NCBI GenBank assembly: GCA_030453055.1
Contig: JAKDLC010000042.1
Location: forward strand, 1-10,942
Direction of reading: 5' to 3'
DNA from: Nitrosospira sp.
GTDB lineage: Bacteria; Pseudomonadota; Gammaproteobacteria; Burkholderiales; Nitrosomonadaceae
DNA: 10,942 nucleotides
Positions 1-7,371 of the stretch are shown piece by piece; position 1 is the first letter of the stretch; every line of letters starts with the position of its first letter. A model generated the notes under the pieces. That model had not been told where the DNA came from, made no database searches, and worked only from the letters and a program-made list of their open reading frames with translations. The position numbers and the translations under genes are program-made.

Positions 1-534
1 AGCAGAAACGGTAGCTTCCAGCATGGCAAGCTGTATTCCTATCTGGGCAGTTGTCAATCCTCTTGCAATATATTTCAGCACCTGTAATTCAGTGGGCGTA
101 GGCTTTCTCTCAATCGGCATGTCCTCGATCTCATTTAGAGGCCATGTGTCGTTGCCGTTTCCTACCTCCCGTATGACTCGTACAGTTTCAATGCCTGGAG
201 CGTTTTTACTTATGAAACCATTAGCACCCACCAGTTTTGCTTGCTGGATGTACGGAGCGTCGTCATAGATGCTAAGTACTAGAATCTTCATTTTTTTGAA
301 ATCTGTTTTGATCTGCTCTGCGAGCACAAGTCCGCTCGGCCCATCATCCGACAAATGAATATCTATCAATATCAAATCAATCTCCGCCAGATCATTGCAA
401 TAACGCAGCGCTTCTTGCACGTCACTTGTTATGGCAATTACCTTAAAATCAGGTTGCGTCTCCAGCAAGCTTTTCAGGCTGTCTGCCATCAGTCGCTGAT
501 CTTCGACGAGGAGGATGTTCAGCTGTTTTTCCAT
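1..534 (-). CDS. NarL/FixJ-family response regulator, 3' end cut by window edge
   Basis: This is the DNA-binding partner of the adjacent histidine kinase. The start is the ATG at 534-532, giving MEKQLNILLVEDQRLMADSL; 178 codons are visible and the stop lies beyond the window. Residues about 5-120 form a receiver domain: acidic pocket E11/D12, phospho-acceptor D58 in LILIDIH, S88 in the Thr/Ser position and K110 in FISKN. From about residue 150 a LuxR-type helix-turn-helix begins (PTPTELQVLKYIARGLTTAQI, then LEATVS). Its start lies inside the kinase gene (16-bp overlap), so the two are probably translationally coupled. Regulators of this family dimerise on phosphorylation and bind short repeated sites. 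The GTAC-motif array upstream of the kinase and cstA is the obvious candidate target, but that link is inference. Confidence 0.93.
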   Translation of the reverse strand, partial: MEKQLNILLVEDQRLMADSLKSLLETQPDFKVIAITSDVQEALRYCNDLAEIDLILIDIHLSDDGPSGLVLAEQIKTDFKKMKILVLSIYDDAPYIQQAKLVGANGFISKNAPGIETVRVIREVGNGNDTWPLNEIEDMPIERKPTPTELQVLKYIARGLTTAQIGIQLAMLEATVSA

Positions 535-1883
535 GGGAAGAAGTTGATCAAGAAAATATTGCGGGGTTTACGGGGTACCCTGGCGGTTATGGTGGTGCCT
601 GCTGGCGAAAAATGGATAGTCAATTTCCCATCGATTCTTTCATCTTCGAGCCTTTCCCTTATGCTTTGCAATCCAAGGCCAGTTTTTCCTTCGAATTTGT
701 ATTTATCGAGATCAAAACCCACGCCATCATCGTTTATCTCAAGGGTGACATAACGCTCCTCTCCTACCAGACGAAGGATTATTTGGCTTGCTTTGGCATG
801 CTTCTGTATATTATCAAGCGCTGTCTGGGCGGTTCGATATAATGCCCATTCAGCATAAATAGGCAGGTTATTCACCTCGCCCTCCGAAATAAAAGTAATG
901 GGAGTATTGGGGTAGTCATGTGCGAACTGCCGTATGGCCGGTTCAAGACGGAAGTCCGTTAATATTTTTGCATGTAATTCATGCGCGATGTTTCGTATCT
1001 CCACGTTTACTTTTGCTATTCTCCCCGCCATTTCCCCCAGCGTGTCTTGTGTTGCAAAGGTATCCTGGGTCGAGCTCATTAATTTAAGCATGGCAGCTTC
1101 CATATGGTACTTAATGGCCCCTAGCTTTTGGCAGACCCCGTCGTGCAACTCGCGTGCGATCCGTTTCCGTGCTTTTTCCAAGGTATCCCGCTGTTCCCAT
1201 ATATTTAGTGCCAGGCCCAGGGAAATTATCACTAGCAAGGTCAACACCGTAATGACCAATATCCATAGCATGGTGCTAGTGATATTGTTCGATGCCTTTT
1301 TGTCAGCCTCCGCCAATGCCGCGTCGATATCATCCAGATAAACGCCTGTCCCCAGCATCCATCCCCACTCGGGCAGTCCAACAACGTATGCTCGCTTCGG
1401 CTTGGGCTCCAAAGTTGGAGTGGAAAATTTCGTATAGCTGTAGTCGTAGAAACCATCGCCTTTCTTAGCAATGTCAATCAGATCCTTGATGAGCGGTTTT
1501 CCGTTCTGATCCTTCTCTCCGATCATGCTCATTCCTACTTTTTCCTTTTGCTTGGGATGCATCAGCAAGGTCCCCTCCCGAAAGTCATAGAGGAAGAAGT
1601 ACCCGTCCACGCTGTATTCCAATCTCTCCAAAATTGCCTTGGCTGCATCCTGGGTAGCGGCATCTGATCTGCCCGATTCATACAGATGTGAAATTGCGAG
1701 CTTTGCCACTGCCACATAATTTTTCAATTCACTATCCTTGGTTGCAAGATAGGTAGTTTTAATGAGCTCCCGTTCCTGGTTGGCCAAGGAGTTCCCTTGA
1801 TAGAAGACTGTCAACGAAATGGCACACAGCGCCAGAAGTAGCGGGACAACCGCGAACAGGATGATCTTTTGTCTGAATTTCAT
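519..1883 (-). CDS. Cache-domain sensor histidine kinase (HisKA_3, NarX/DegS-like)
   Basis: A 454-residue membrane sensor kinase. TM1 is at about residues 7-29. A periplasmic single-Cache domain spans about 30-200, with the typical stretches VDGYFFLYD, TLLMHP and GWMLGTGVYLDDID. TM2 is at about 203-228. The HisKA_3 dimerisation and phosphotransfer box is RIARELHDGVCQKLG with phospho-acceptor H247. A HATPase domain follows, with N-box N358 (ALDNIQKHA), G1 box DDGVGF (385-390) and G2 GLGL (402-405). All catalytic motifs are intact, so the kinase should be active. It overlaps the response regulator gene by 16 bp and is divergent from cstA. Single-Cache domains of this type in chemoreceptors bind small carboxylates such as acetate, pyruvate and lactate; a ligand of that kind is inferred here from the cstA context only. 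No strong ribosome binding site is visible before the ATG at 1883. Confidence 0.93.
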   Translation of the reverse strand: MKFRQKIILFAVVPLLLALCAISLTVFYQGNSLANQERELIKTTYLATKDSELKNYVAVAKLAISHLYESGRSDAATQDAAKAILERLEYSVDGYFFLYDFREGTLLMHPKQKEKVGMSMIGEKDQNGKPLIKDLIDIAKKGDGFYDYSYTKFSTPTLEPKPKRAYVVGLPEWGWMLGTGVYLDDIDAALAEADKKASNNITSTMLWILVITVLTLLVIISLGLALNIWEQRDTLEKARKRIARELHDGVCQKLGAIKYHMEAAMLKLMSSTQDTFATQDTLGEMAGRIAKVNVEIRNIAHELHAKILTDFRLEPAIRQFAHDYPNTPITFISEGEVNNLPIYAEWALYRTAQTALDNIQKHAKASQIILRLVGEERYVTLEINDDGVGFDLDKYKFEGKTGLGLQSIRERLEDERIDGKLTIHFSPAGTTITARVPRKPRNIFLINFFPWKNS

Positions 1884-1917
1884 GGTCGGCTAAGCATATC
1901 AAGTGATTTGGCCTGCG

Positions 1918-2087
1918 TCACGTACGCACGATTACCTACACAGTTTCATGTACGCAGAAGCCTCTATTTCCCCTTCTGATTTATTCAAATAGCCTTATCC
2001 GTTTATGGCGAGTGCTTAAGCCTGGCAGGCGCAATTACGTACACAACGTGACGTACGTAATTCCAGGTACGTATTTCTAAGTACACA
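1918..2087. promoter_or_regulatory. Seven GTAC-centred motifs in two 14-bp-phased clusters
   Basis: The core tetramer lies at 1922, 1936 (CTAC) and 1950, then at 2039, 2053, 2067 and 2081, exactly 14 bp apart within each cluster. Consensus around it is TNANGTACRYA; copies at 1936, 2067 and 2081 each have one mismatch. Six exact GTACs fall in 163 bp, where fewer than one is expected by chance. The second cluster ends about 25 bp before the inferred TSS of cstA and the first lies close to the kinase gene, so one regulator could control both directions. The neighbouring NarL-type regulator is the natural candidate. Confidence 0.6.
2033..2062. repeat. Perfect inverted repeat, 10-bp arms with 10-bp spacer
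   Basis: AATTACGTAC at 2033-2042 is repeated inverted as GTACGTAATT at 2053-2062. Arm centres are 20 bp apart, close to two helical turns, so both sit on the same DNA face. The inverted repeat contains the first two motif copies of the second GTAC cluster. It would lie near -60 relative to a start site about 7 bp after the TATAGA box, a usual position for an activator. Confidence 0.6.
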
Positions 2088-2266
2088 AAACATCATATAG
2101 ATATTGGTTACCCCTTCACCTAGGATTTTTCAACCTGATTCGGTTTTGGTTTTGCATGAGATGAACGAGCCGAGTCAGCCGCCGCTAAAGCCATTTGTGC
2201 TCGGCTGATTTTATCTGCAAAGCGTTTGAAGGTTGCAATGCATCACTACGATGTTTGGGGGAAGAA

Positions 2267-4297
2267 ATGAATAGATTGATGAGTAAGTCGGCACTGTTTG
2301 CAATCTCCAGTTTGGGAACCGGCGCCTTTGCTGTCATCGCCTTGCAGCAGGGAGAATCAATTGGTGCCATCTGGATTGTCATCGCGGCCGTATGCGTCTA
2401 CACAATCGCTTACCGCTTCTACAGCCGCTTCATAGCGGAGCGGGTGCTGAGGCTCGACCCCACCCGCATGACGCCCGCTTACAAGTTCAACGACGGCCTG
2501 GATTACGTGCCAACCAATAGATACGTGTTATTCGGGCATCATTTTGCCGCGATTGCCGGCGCCGGGCCACTGGTAGGCCCGATATTGGCCGCCCAGATGG
2601 GCTATATGCCCGGCATGCTGTGGCTGCTGGCGGGCGTGGTCTTTGGGGGGGCAGTGCAGGACTTCACGGTGCTGTTCATTTCCACTCGCCGTGATGGCCG
2701 CTCGCTGGGCGATCTGATCAAGCGGGAAATGGGGCGGGCCTCCGGCATGATTGCCTTGTTCGGCACCTTCTTCATCATGCTGATCCTCCTGGCGGTGCTC
2801 GCACTCATCGTCGTCAAAGCCCTGGCCGAATCGCCGTGGGGCACCTTCACTGTGGCAGCTACCATCCCCATCGCCCTCTTGATGGGTGTTTACTCACGCT
2901 TTCTCCAGCCCGGTGCCATTGGCGAAGTCTCATTGATTGGTTTTATCCTGCTGATGCTCGCGATTGTGGGTGGCCAGTATGTGCAGGACATCCCCTCGCT
3001 GGCTGCTTTGTTCACCCTCACGGGCGAACAGCTCACCTGGCTCCTGATCGGTTATGGCTTCATCGCCTCCGTCTTGCCGGTGTGGCTGTTGCTTGCACCC
3101 CGGGACTACCTGTCCACCTTCCTCAAGATCGGCACCATTCTCGGACTTGCGATCGGCGTCCTCTTCATTTCCCCCGAACTCAAAATGCCGGCCTTCACGC
3201 AATTTACCGACGGGTCGGGTCCAGTCTGGTCGGGGAGTCTGTTTCCCTTCCTCTTCATTACCATCGCCTGCGGCGCGATATCGGGCTTCCATTCCCTGAT
3301 TTCGTCTGGCACCACCCCGAAGATGATCGGCAATGAAGCAGATGCACGCTTCATCGGTTATGGCGCGATGCTGACAGAGTCCTTTGTTGCGATTATGGCT
3401 CTGGTTGCCGCCTCCAGCCTGGAACCCGGCGTGTACTTTGCCATGAACAGCCCGGCGGCAATCATCGGCACAACCCCGGAATCAGCTGCGCAAACCATAT
3501 CCCAGTGGGGTTTTTACGTCACACCCGAGATGATCACTCAAACCGCGAAGGACGTGGGCGAGCATTCCATTATCTCCCGCACCGGCGGTGCGCCCACATT
3601 CGCGGTAGGTATGGCGCAGATCCTATCGGATGTAATAGGTGGAAGGAGCTTGATGGCATTCTGGTATCACTTCGCGATCCTGTTCGAGGCGCTATTTATT
3701 CTGACAGCGATAGATGCCGGTACACGGGTAGGACGGTTCATGCTGCAGGCACTGCTGGGCGCGTTCATTCCTGCGATGAAGCGTACTGATTCTATCGCCG
3801 CGAGCTTTATCGCAACTGGTCTGTGCGTAGGAGGGTGGGGCTATTTCCTCTACCAAGGGGTGGTCGATCCTTTGGGTGGCATCAATACCCTGTGGCCGCT
3901 GTTTGGCATCGCCAACCAGATGCTTGCAGGCATTGCGCTGATTCTCTGCACCTGCGTGCTGTTCAAGACCAAACGCGGCCGTTTTGCGTGGGTCACTATG
4001 GTCCCCGCTACATGGGTCATCGTGTGCACGCTTACCGCCGCCTGGCAGAAGATTTTCGACTCCAATCCACGCATCGGTTTCCTTGCGCATGCTGATTCAT
4101 ATACGACGGCCATCGCAAAGGAGGTCCTGCTTGCCCCCGCGAAATCCGCCGCCCAGATGCAACAGGTCATTTTTAATGATCATGTCAATGCATCGCTCAC
4201 GGCCATGTTCATGCTGGTATTGATCAGCATCCTGTTGTTCGGCATCAGAACGATTTTTCAAAAGGAAAGTAAGGAGATATCCGAATGTTATCCATGA
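2267..4297 (+). CDS. cstA: CstA-family pyruvate/peptide transporter (carbon starvation protein A)
   Basis: A polytopic inner-membrane protein of 676 residues, close to the roughly 700 of E. coli CstA. Family members are linked to peptide use during starvation and to pyruvate uptake (CstA and BtsT in E. coli). Family signature stretches are intact: DPTRMTPAYKFNDGLDYVP, VLFGHHFAAIAGAGPLVGP, AGVVFGGAVQDF, STRRDGRSLGDL, LAPRDYLSTFLKIGT, ISSGTTPKMIGNEADARFIG, WYHFAILFEALFILTAIDAG and GGINTLWPLFGIANQMLAG. ATG 2267 is chosen because the family N-terminus begins there and GGGGGAAG lies just upstream; the reading frame stays open back to a TTG at 2195, which would add 24 unlikely residues. It overlaps ybdD by 13 bp, the usual cstA-ybdD arrangement. 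Control by the divergent two-component system is inferred. Confidence 0.97.
   Translation: MNRLMSKSALFAISSLGTGAFAVIALQQGESIGAIWIVIAAVCVYTIAYRFYSRFIAERVLRLDPTRMTPAYKFNDGLDYVPTNRYVLFGHHFAAIAGAGPLVGPILAAQMGYMPGMLWLLAGVVFGGAVQDFTVLFISTRRDGRSLGDLIKREMGRASGMIALFGTFFIMLILLAVLALIVVKALAESPWGTFTVAATIPIALLMGVYSRFLQPGAIGEVSLIGFILLMLAIVGGQYVQDIPSLAALFTLTGEQLTWLLIGYGFIASVLPVWLLLAPRDYLSTFLKIGTILGLAIGVLFISPELKMPAFTQFTDGSGPVWSGSLFPFLFITIACGAISGFHSLISSGTTPKMIGNEADARFIGYGAMLTESFVAIMALVAASSLEPGVYFAMNSPAAIIGTTPESAAQTISQWGFYVTPEMITQTAKDVGEHSIISRTGGAPTFAVGMAQILSDVIGGRSLMAFWYHFAILFEALFILTAIDAGTRVGRFMLQALLGAFIPAMKRTDSIAASFIATGLCVGGWGYFLYQGVVDPLGGINTLWPLFGIANQMLAGIALILCTCVLFKTKRGRFAWVTMVPATWVIVCTLTAAWQKIFDSNPRIGFLAHADSYTTAIAKEVLLAPAKSAAQMQQVIFNDHVNASLTAMFMLVLISILLFGIRTIFQKESKEISECYP
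4271..4276 (+). promoter_or_regulatory. Ribosome binding site of ybdD inside cstA
   Basis: AAGGAG lies 8 bp before the ATG at 4285. This favours 4285 over the second in-frame ATG at 4294 and shows that ybdD is translated from within the end of cstA. Confidence 0.7.
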
Positions 4298-4482
4298 CGA
4301 TCAAGAGAAGCCTGGACCTTGCGGGGCAAAGCCTGCGGCTGATGGTAGGTGTACCCGAATACAGCGCCTACGCCGCGCATATGCGTGACAGGCATCCGGA
4401 TCAGGCCTTCATGACTTACCAGGAATTTTTTCGCGAGCGACAGGCAGCCCGCTATGGAGGGAAGGTTGGACGGTGCTGTTAG
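4285..4482 (+). CDS. ybdD: YbdD/YjiX family protein (small partner of CstA)
   Basis: A 65-residue soluble protein with the whole conserved family pattern: LMVGVPEYSAYAAHM, HPDQAFMTYQEFFRERQAARYGGK and the C-terminal RCC. In E. coli the homologues YbdD and YjiX are encoded directly after cstA and btsT. The family has been linked to transporter activity, but a molecular function is not established here. The start codon lies inside cstA (13-bp overlap, different frame), so expression is almost certainly coupled. The terminal Cys-Cys pair is conserved in the family; a role in metal binding or redox is only a guess. No good terminator follows. A weak palindrome, GCATCA-T-TGATGC, lies at 4537-4549, and its loop is too tight to trust. 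Confidence 0.95.
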   Translation: MLSMTIKRSLDLAGQSLRLMVGVPEYSAYAAHMRDRHPDQAFMTYQEFFRERQAARYGGKVGRCC

Positions 4483-4571
4483 AAGCTCAGGTGTTTTTTT
4501 ACTTAACGGCTCAGCGATGCGGCTTTAGGCGCTGCAGCATCATTGATGCGTTTTAAATCAAGGAGGAGACA

Positions 4572-5330
4572 ATGAACGCAATAGAGGACTTGAACCCCAA
4601 CAAGCAGCCTGGTTTAGCCCCGATCCTGGTGAAACCGAAGCAATACCTCTTCGACGCACCTCTCGGATTATGGTTGGTGTTTTTAGCAATGGCCTGTTTC
4701 TCGTTTTATATCTCGCTGGAGTCTTTCTTTTCAGCCGAAAGCATTTGGGGCCCGGTTTTTATTCTCGCGATTCCGATATCGGTTGCGCATGTATGGCTAA
4801 GTAGAAAAAAACGCATACAGCGCGCTGTTTTCCTGGAAACCTATGAGTTTCCGCCCGCAATCAAGGATGAGGTCGCCACACGCTATCCGCATCTGTCGGA
4901 CGAGCAGTTGGTTTCGATAATTGAAGGGCTACGGCAGTATTTTCAGTTATGTCATGCGGCAGGACAGCAGATGGTTTCCATGCCTTCCCGGGTTGTGGAC
5001 GTTGCATGGCACGCATTTATCCTGTCCACGCATCTCTATGCGGAGTTCTGCAAAAACGGGCTGGGGCGCTTTCTCCACCACACCCGTGTGGACGACCTAA
5101 AGGAATCTAAACCCATCGTCCAAGGGTTGAAGGTCGCGTGGCTGTATGCCTGCAAGTGGGAAGCAATCGACCAAAAATCTCCGTCCAGGTTGCCTTTCCT
5201 GTTTGCCCTCGACGCAGCCCTCGCTATCCCGGATGGATTCTACCATCCCCTTGAAAATGACTACGCTACCGAGGGCACGGATGATGCTGGCGGTGGCGGT
5301 TGCGGCGGCGGATGTGGGGGTGGCTGTTAA
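4572..5330 (+). CDS. Membrane protein with GRDP-like domain and Gly/Cys tail
   Basis: A 252-residue protein of unknown function. Two membrane segments lie at about residues 31-52 and 57-77, followed by a cytoplasmic or otherwise soluble domain. Residues about 137-175 (PSRVVDVAWHAFILSTHLYAEFC, then GRFLHH) resemble the core motif of plant glycine-rich domain proteins (GRDP-like, formerly DUF1399), where a V-D-x-x-W-H box precedes a Y-x-x-x-C and an R-x-L-x-H. W146, H147, C160 and H169/H170 are the notable residues. The last 13 residues are only Gly and Cys with C244, C248 and C252 at four-residue spacing, a possible metal site or modification tail. The ribosome binding site AAGGAGGAG lies just before the ATG. 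It is codirectional with ybdD after an 89-bp gap, so cotranscription is possible. The domain call rests on motif recall alone. Confidence 0.8.
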   Translation: MNAIEDLNPNKQPGLAPILVKPKQYLFDAPLGLWLVFLAMACFSFYISLESFFSAESIWGPVFILAIPISVAHVWLSRKKRIQRAVFLETYEFPPAIKDEVATRYPHLSDEQLVSIIEGLRQYFQLCHAAGQQMVSMPSRVVDVAWHAFILSTHLYAEFCKNGLGRFLHHTRVDDLKESKPIVQGLKVAWLYACKWEAIDQKSPSRLPFLFALDAALAIPDGFYHPLENDYATEGTDDAGGGGCGGGCGGGC

Positions 5331-5492
5331 ACGATATTGATTTTGAGGCCACCGGCGCCGTGAGTTTCAATGATGAGCTGGCATTGCAAGAGGGGCGACA
5401 GTACTTGATTTAGATACATGATGTCGATCCGTAGCATCAATTAGCAATAGCTATAAAGCTGCTTTTAACGAAAGTCCATTGGAGGATAGGAA

Positions 5493-5882
5493 ATGAAAAT
5501 AGTAAAAAGTTTTGCAGGTGCAGTTCTGGTTGCTTTAGTAGCTGGCTGCGCAACGTCTGGAAACGAGAAATTGAAAGATCATACTCAGTCAACAATTTCC
5601 CAGCAAATAACGGAAGGCAGGACCACCAAAAACCAGGTTATTGCCGCGCTGGGTCAGCCTTCCGTTGTCAGCTTTACTGATGCTGGCAACGAGATCTGGA
5701 CTTACAAGCATGCGCGAGCAACTCCCCAAGCTCAAAACTTCATCCCGCTTGTCGGCTTGGTTTCAAGTGGCGCTGACGTAAAAACGAAAGAGCTTGTAGT
5801 TATGTTCAACAAGCATGATGTGGTTTCGAAGTACACCATGCGGGAGACAGAGGAGGTGGTAAAAAGCGGACTTGCCCATTGA
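5493..5882 (+). CDS. BamE-like (SmpA/OmlA domain) lipoprotein
   Basis: A 129-residue precursor. The signal peptide ends in the lipobox LVAGC with the lipidated cysteine at position 19. Position +2 is Ala rather than Asp, so sorting to the outer membrane is expected. Residues about 38-75 carry the SmpA/OmlA pattern: ITEGRTTKNQVIAALGQPS, then a strand with NEIWTYKHAR. After this come a hydrophobic turn and strands ending KELVVMFNKHDVVSKY. This fold is shared by the beta-barrel assembly protein BamE and by many unrelated small lipoproteins, so the gene should not be called bamE without orthology. GGAGGA lies 7 bp before the ATG. It has its own 162-bp upstream gap and is probably monocistronic. 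Confidence 0.85.
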   Translation: MKIVKSFAGAVLVALVAGCATSGNEKLKDHTQSTISQQITEGRTTKNQVIAALGQPSVVSFTDAGNEIWTYKHARATPQAQNFIPLVGLVSSGADVKTKELVVMFNKHDVVSKYTMRETEEVVKSGLAH

Positions 5883-6187
5883 TGCAATTGACGCGGAATG
5901 ATACCTCCGTTAATCGGGACGGAACGCTATACCTGGTTACAAGTACGTCCCGCTGCTTCGCACCATTTATATTAGGGGCAGTGTGCACATAGCTGCAAAA
6001 ACCGCAGGCGAAGTGCCGAGCCTGGGTCTTCCCCACGCCCGTGGGGGTGTTTCGAATCAAGCGCAAGTGAACACGGCCCACCCTGGCAAGAATATACAGT
6101 TCTGCGCGGGACAAGCGTAGACAGATGTGACCCTTGTAAAAGCCACGAGAACATGCATTGCGCTCATGATGAAACGGAAGCCTGAAG
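5883..6187. other. Intergenic region, 305 bp
   Basis: No gene is supported here. The region contains the isolated CRISPR-like repeat at 6026-6053. A weak inverted pair, GGGACG at 5916-5921 and CGTCCC at 5946-5951, is too widely separated to call a terminator. Overlapping frames on the minus strand show no family features. Confidence 0.5.
6026..6053. CRISPR. Solitary type I-E-like CRISPR repeat (no array)
   Basis: A 28-bp unit with the features of a type I-E repeat. It has a perfect 7-bp stem, CCCCACG (6031-6037) and CGTGGGG (6040-6046), with a two-base loop, flanked by GTCTT on the left and GTGTTTC on the right. Read on the minus strand it starts GAAACACCCCCACGGGCG, a form I recall from proteobacterial I-E arrays. 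No second repeat occurs about 60 bp either side and no cas gene is in the window, so this is at most a relic or orphan unit. As a plain hairpin it lacks the T-run of a terminator. Confidence 0.4.
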
Positions 6188-7318
6188 ATGAGCCTTGCAA
6201 CCGCTGCGTTGTTCCTCGCCGCCACCGCCGCATTGATTGCGGGGGCGGTGTGGTACCGCATGACCCACGTCGCAGACAAGCGCGATCTCCAATCACGGCT
6301 GGACTTCACCATCGGCAAATTCGTCAGCAAGGGGATGACGCCCGGCGTTGCCATCGGTGTGTACAAAGCCGGCCGATCGTTCGTCAAGGGCTACGGCCAG
6401 ACGTCGATGGAAGGCGGGCACACCACGGGGGCGGACACGGTCTTTGAGATCGGCTCGATCACCAAGCTGTTCACGGCCAGCGCGCTGCAGCAGATGTGCG
6501 ATGCAGGCCGATTGACCCTGGACACGACGCTGGCGGCCGTACTCGGCGAAGAGCGGCTGGATCCTGCCGTGCGCCACATCACGCTGCGGCAACTGGCCAG
6601 CCATCGATCCGGGTTGCCGGCATTTCCGCCTGACTATCTGAAGCGAGCGGACAGCACCGACAACATCTCCAGAGATTTCACCGTCTCGGACATGTACGCC
6701 TTCCTGGCCAAGCCCGGCGTGGAGATGCACCCAGGCAAGTTCTGCTACTCGAATTTCGGTGCTGGGCTGTTGGGCCATGTCCTGGAGCTCACGTCGGGGC
6801 AGCGCTACGAAGAACTGCTTCAGGAACTTCTCCTGCAACCGCTGGGCTTGACGTCGACCTTCGTGGCCTGGCCCGACAACACCCCTGCGGATACCGCGCA
6901 GGGTTACGGCATCGGCAAGACGCCCGCCGCGCCGCTTGATTGGTCTGGAGGCAGCCTGGACGGGGCAGGCTCCTTGAAATCAACCGCGGCCGACGTGCTG
7001 CGGCTGCTGTGTGCATTCGTGCAAGACCCGCCCACCGGCGCAGCGGCGAGCCTTCAGCGCACCTTGCCGACACCCTCGCGAGAAGCTGCGATCGGCTGGA
7101 TGACACCTACCTCGTTCGACAGGTTCCTGGGCAACAAGGAGATTGCCTGGCACAACGGCATGACACCGGGATTTGCTTCCTATGTGGCGGTGGATCCGCG
7201 CCGCAAGAGCGCGATCGTGTTGCTGATCAACCGTGCGGTGGATGTCACGATACCCGGCGCCATGCTAATGCGACACGTCCGTACGCAGTCGTGGGCTCTC
7301 AAGGAAACGGAAACGTAG
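6188..7318 (+). CDS. Serine hydrolase, class C beta-lactamase/esterase family
   Basis: A 376-residue protein with an N-terminal hydrophobic segment (residues about 3-22) that is either a membrane anchor or a signal peptide. The enzyme would therefore act in the periplasm. It has the penicillin-binding-protein fold signatures of the beta-lactamase family: nucleophile box S90-I-T-K93 in VFEIGSITKLFTA, the family stretch LRQLASHRSGLP (about 133-144), Y187-S-N189, and H322-N-G324 in the position of the KTG triad. HNG or HxG is common in esterases and peptidases of this family, so true beta-lactamase activity cannot be assumed. The gene is visibly richer in GC than the genes on both sides, which may indicate transfer. 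The ribosome binding site is weak (GGAAG about 8 bp upstream). No partner gene is adjacent; the Tn3-type element begins 53 bp downstream. Confidence 0.9.
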   Translation: MSLATAALFLAATAALIAGAVWYRMTHVADKRDLQSRLDFTIGKFVSKGMTPGVAIGVYKAGRSFVKGYGQTSMEGGHTTGADTVFEIGSITKLFTASALQQMCDAGRLTLDTTLAAVLGEERLDPAVRHITLRQLASHRSGLPAFPPDYLKRADSTDNISRDFTVSDMYAFLAKPGVEMHPGKFCYSNFGAGLLGHVLELTSGQRYEELLQELLLQPLGLTSTFVAWPDNTPADTAQGYGIGKTPAAPLDWSGGSLDGAGSLKSTAADVLRLLCAFVQDPPTGAAASLQRTLPTPSREAAIGWMTPTSFDRFLGNKEIAWHNGMTPGFASYVAVDPRRKSAIVLLINRAVDVTIPGAMLMRHVRTQSWALKETET

Positions 7319-7371
7319 GGACACCCCAGGTTTTCCTGACCGCGCGGGAGCACGGAGCAGGAAGGCCTACA

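Larger units (their letters stand above)
1884..2266. promoter_or_regulatory. Divergent control region between the histidine kinase and cstA
   Basis: A 383-bp gene-free region between two divergent genes. It contains the seven-copy GTAC-motif array (1918-2087) and a 10-bp-arm inverted repeat. TATAGA at 2096-2101 is a reasonable -10 box for cstA, with no good -35 box 17 bp upstream, which would fit an activator-dependent promoter. The remaining 165 bp before cstA would be a long 5' leader; no recognised riboswitch or RNA gene was seen in it. The promoter assignment is inference. Confidence 0.5.

Noticed and set aside
2023..2040. TGGCAGG...AATTAC resembling a sigma-54 promoter.
   Set aside because: The GC of the -12 element is missing and the spacing does not fit.
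2195..2266. Upstream in-frame TTG start of cstA adding 24 residues.
   Set aside because: The added residues are not part of the CstA family N-terminus, and a purine-rich ribosome binding site precedes the ATG at 2267.
4537..4549. GCATCA-T-TGATGC palindrome after ybdD as a terminator.
   Set aside because: The one-base loop is not feasible, the stem is short, and no T-run directly follows a stable stem.
6054..6113. Second CRISPR repeat one spacer length after the isolated unit.
   Set aside because: The sequence 60 bp downstream and upstream shows no repeat stem, so no array is called.
5806..6387. Long minus-strand reading frame across the lipoprotein end, the gap and the hydrolase start.
   Set aside because: It has no domain features and runs antisense to two well-supported genes.
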